This document shows, piece after piece, positions 63,351-64,000 of a stretch of 64,000 nucleotides of DNA; position 1 is the stretch's first letter, and each line of letters starts with the position of its first letter. The notes beneath the pieces are model-generated. The model ran no database searches. It was not told the origin of the DNA and saw nothing but the letters and a program-made list of their open reading frames with translations. This DNA comes from Chrysogorgia sp. JL179-B06. Lineage: Eukaryota; Cnidaria; Anthozoa; Scleralcyonacea; Chrysogorgiidae. The stretch lies in contig JAYKKM010000047.1 in the NCBI GenBank assembly GCA_035772405.1, forward strand, positions 717,501 to 781,500, in the 5' to 3' direction. The position numbers and the translations under genes are program-made.

Positions 63351-64000
63351 GTGATTTTGGTGAAATAGTTATTATAGTTTCAGCTTCTTCACATATCTGT
63401 TATTGACGTATACGTGTTTCTATATACCATTATACACTTGTTATTTTTACACTAGGGCTAGACTTTTAGTTCTAAAAACGGCTAGACTTTTAGTTCTAGG
63501 GCGCCCACCTGCAGAAGTCAATTTTCTCGAGCGATCTCATAATGCTCGCCTTCAAGCCAGACTTAGGAAAGGTGATATAGTAGCTGGATATATTAACAGA
63601 ACGTTCGAGACGACGAAAGACCGAGGGCCCACATCACTTTCCCCTTGAATGTTGACAAGTCTTACTCATGCAACATATTAAAGTGGTCTTGTATTTTTCA
63701 TTGCACTGCTATGGGAAACAGTAACTGTGACTGACTCTTTACAAGTTTAAGAAGACTTGAGAGCGATTTCGGATTTCATGTTAAAAATCTAATTTTAGAG
63801 CCATTACGTTGGCGTGTCAGTTTTTCCTTGCAGAGCGATTTAGCCGGAAATCTAAATTTTCATCGTTATTACTAACAATTAGGTTTAGGTATTGGCTGAC
63901 ATTTTTACATGAAGAATTCTTCTCAAGAACACTTAAGTTAACAACTTTCATTTAAGTGCGCCTCAAGTACCAGCTCTTTTACCATCCGCTTTGATTACAA
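63351..64000. other. Start of the next myosin intron, nothing recognised
   Basis: The last 650 bp. A + frame at 63403-63648 is open but has no splice logic or recognised motif. Confidence 0.45.

Overview
The window is animal genomic DNA: AT-rich, intron-rich and full of transposon remnants. The host gene is an unconventional myosin of class X (MYO10-like) on the + strand. I can place 22 consecutive coding exons between 10756 and 63350, each with an acceptor, a donor and a matching reading phase. They cover the motor domain from the TYIGSIL segment just before the P-loop, through switch and relay regions, to three IQ motifs and the start of a charged single-alpha-helix tail. Both ends of the gene lie outside the window. 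The repeat types (CR1-like LINEs, Ty3/gypsy, DIRS-like YR retrotransposon, Penelope GIY-YIG fragments, TTAA-bounded MITEs, a Polinton) suggest a marine invertebrate. A cnidarian is my best guess, from general resemblance only.

The centre of interest is a nearly intact 16.6-kb Polinton/Maverick-type virus-like element at 12515-29150. It sits in the 18.8-kb intron that splits the myosin P-loop codons. It is bounded by a perfect 6-bp target duplication (GGCCAC at 12509-12514 and 29151-29156) and by AG...CT termini. It landed inside an older TTAA-bounded MITE, whose halves flank it at 12356-12514 and 29151-29576. Each terminus is itself a palindrome (101 bp left, 217 bp right).

Inside the element, a leftward block (18676 to 12688) encodes a penton-like minor capsid protein, a chromodomain integrase, a large membrane protein, a candidate major capsid protein, the packaging ATPase and two small proteins. 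A rightward block (18694 to 24874) encodes a 543-aa membrane-anchored protein, a tail-fibre-like protein, a two-TM protein, a BRO-N/VRR-NUC-like/zinc-finger fusion, three small membrane proteins, a coiled-coil protein, a VLTF3-like zinc-ribbon factor and a C2H2 protein. Protein-primed DNA polymerase B runs leftward from the right end (29106 to 24837) and is broken by one frameshift near 25.83 kb. The two blocks diverge from a 17-bp promoter gap. A short CGTATARTATA-like motif lies directly upstream of many start codons, genes are packed with TAATG overlaps, and strong hairpins sit in the one larger gap. No adenain-type protease was recognised.

Left of the Polinton (1-10755) are two tandem arrays, two degenerate Ty3/gypsy elements, a CR1-like LINE and a RecQ-like helicase fragment. 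Right of it, the myosin introns hold MITEs, an inverted pair of Penelope GIY-YIG fragments, a LINE with a tRNA-derived SINE, a foldback element, a hAT fragment, a roughly 120-bp satellite (58148-59660) and a decayed DIRS-like retrotransposon (56400-57153 and 60470-62450). All coordinates come from reading the sequence by eye; no database search was run.
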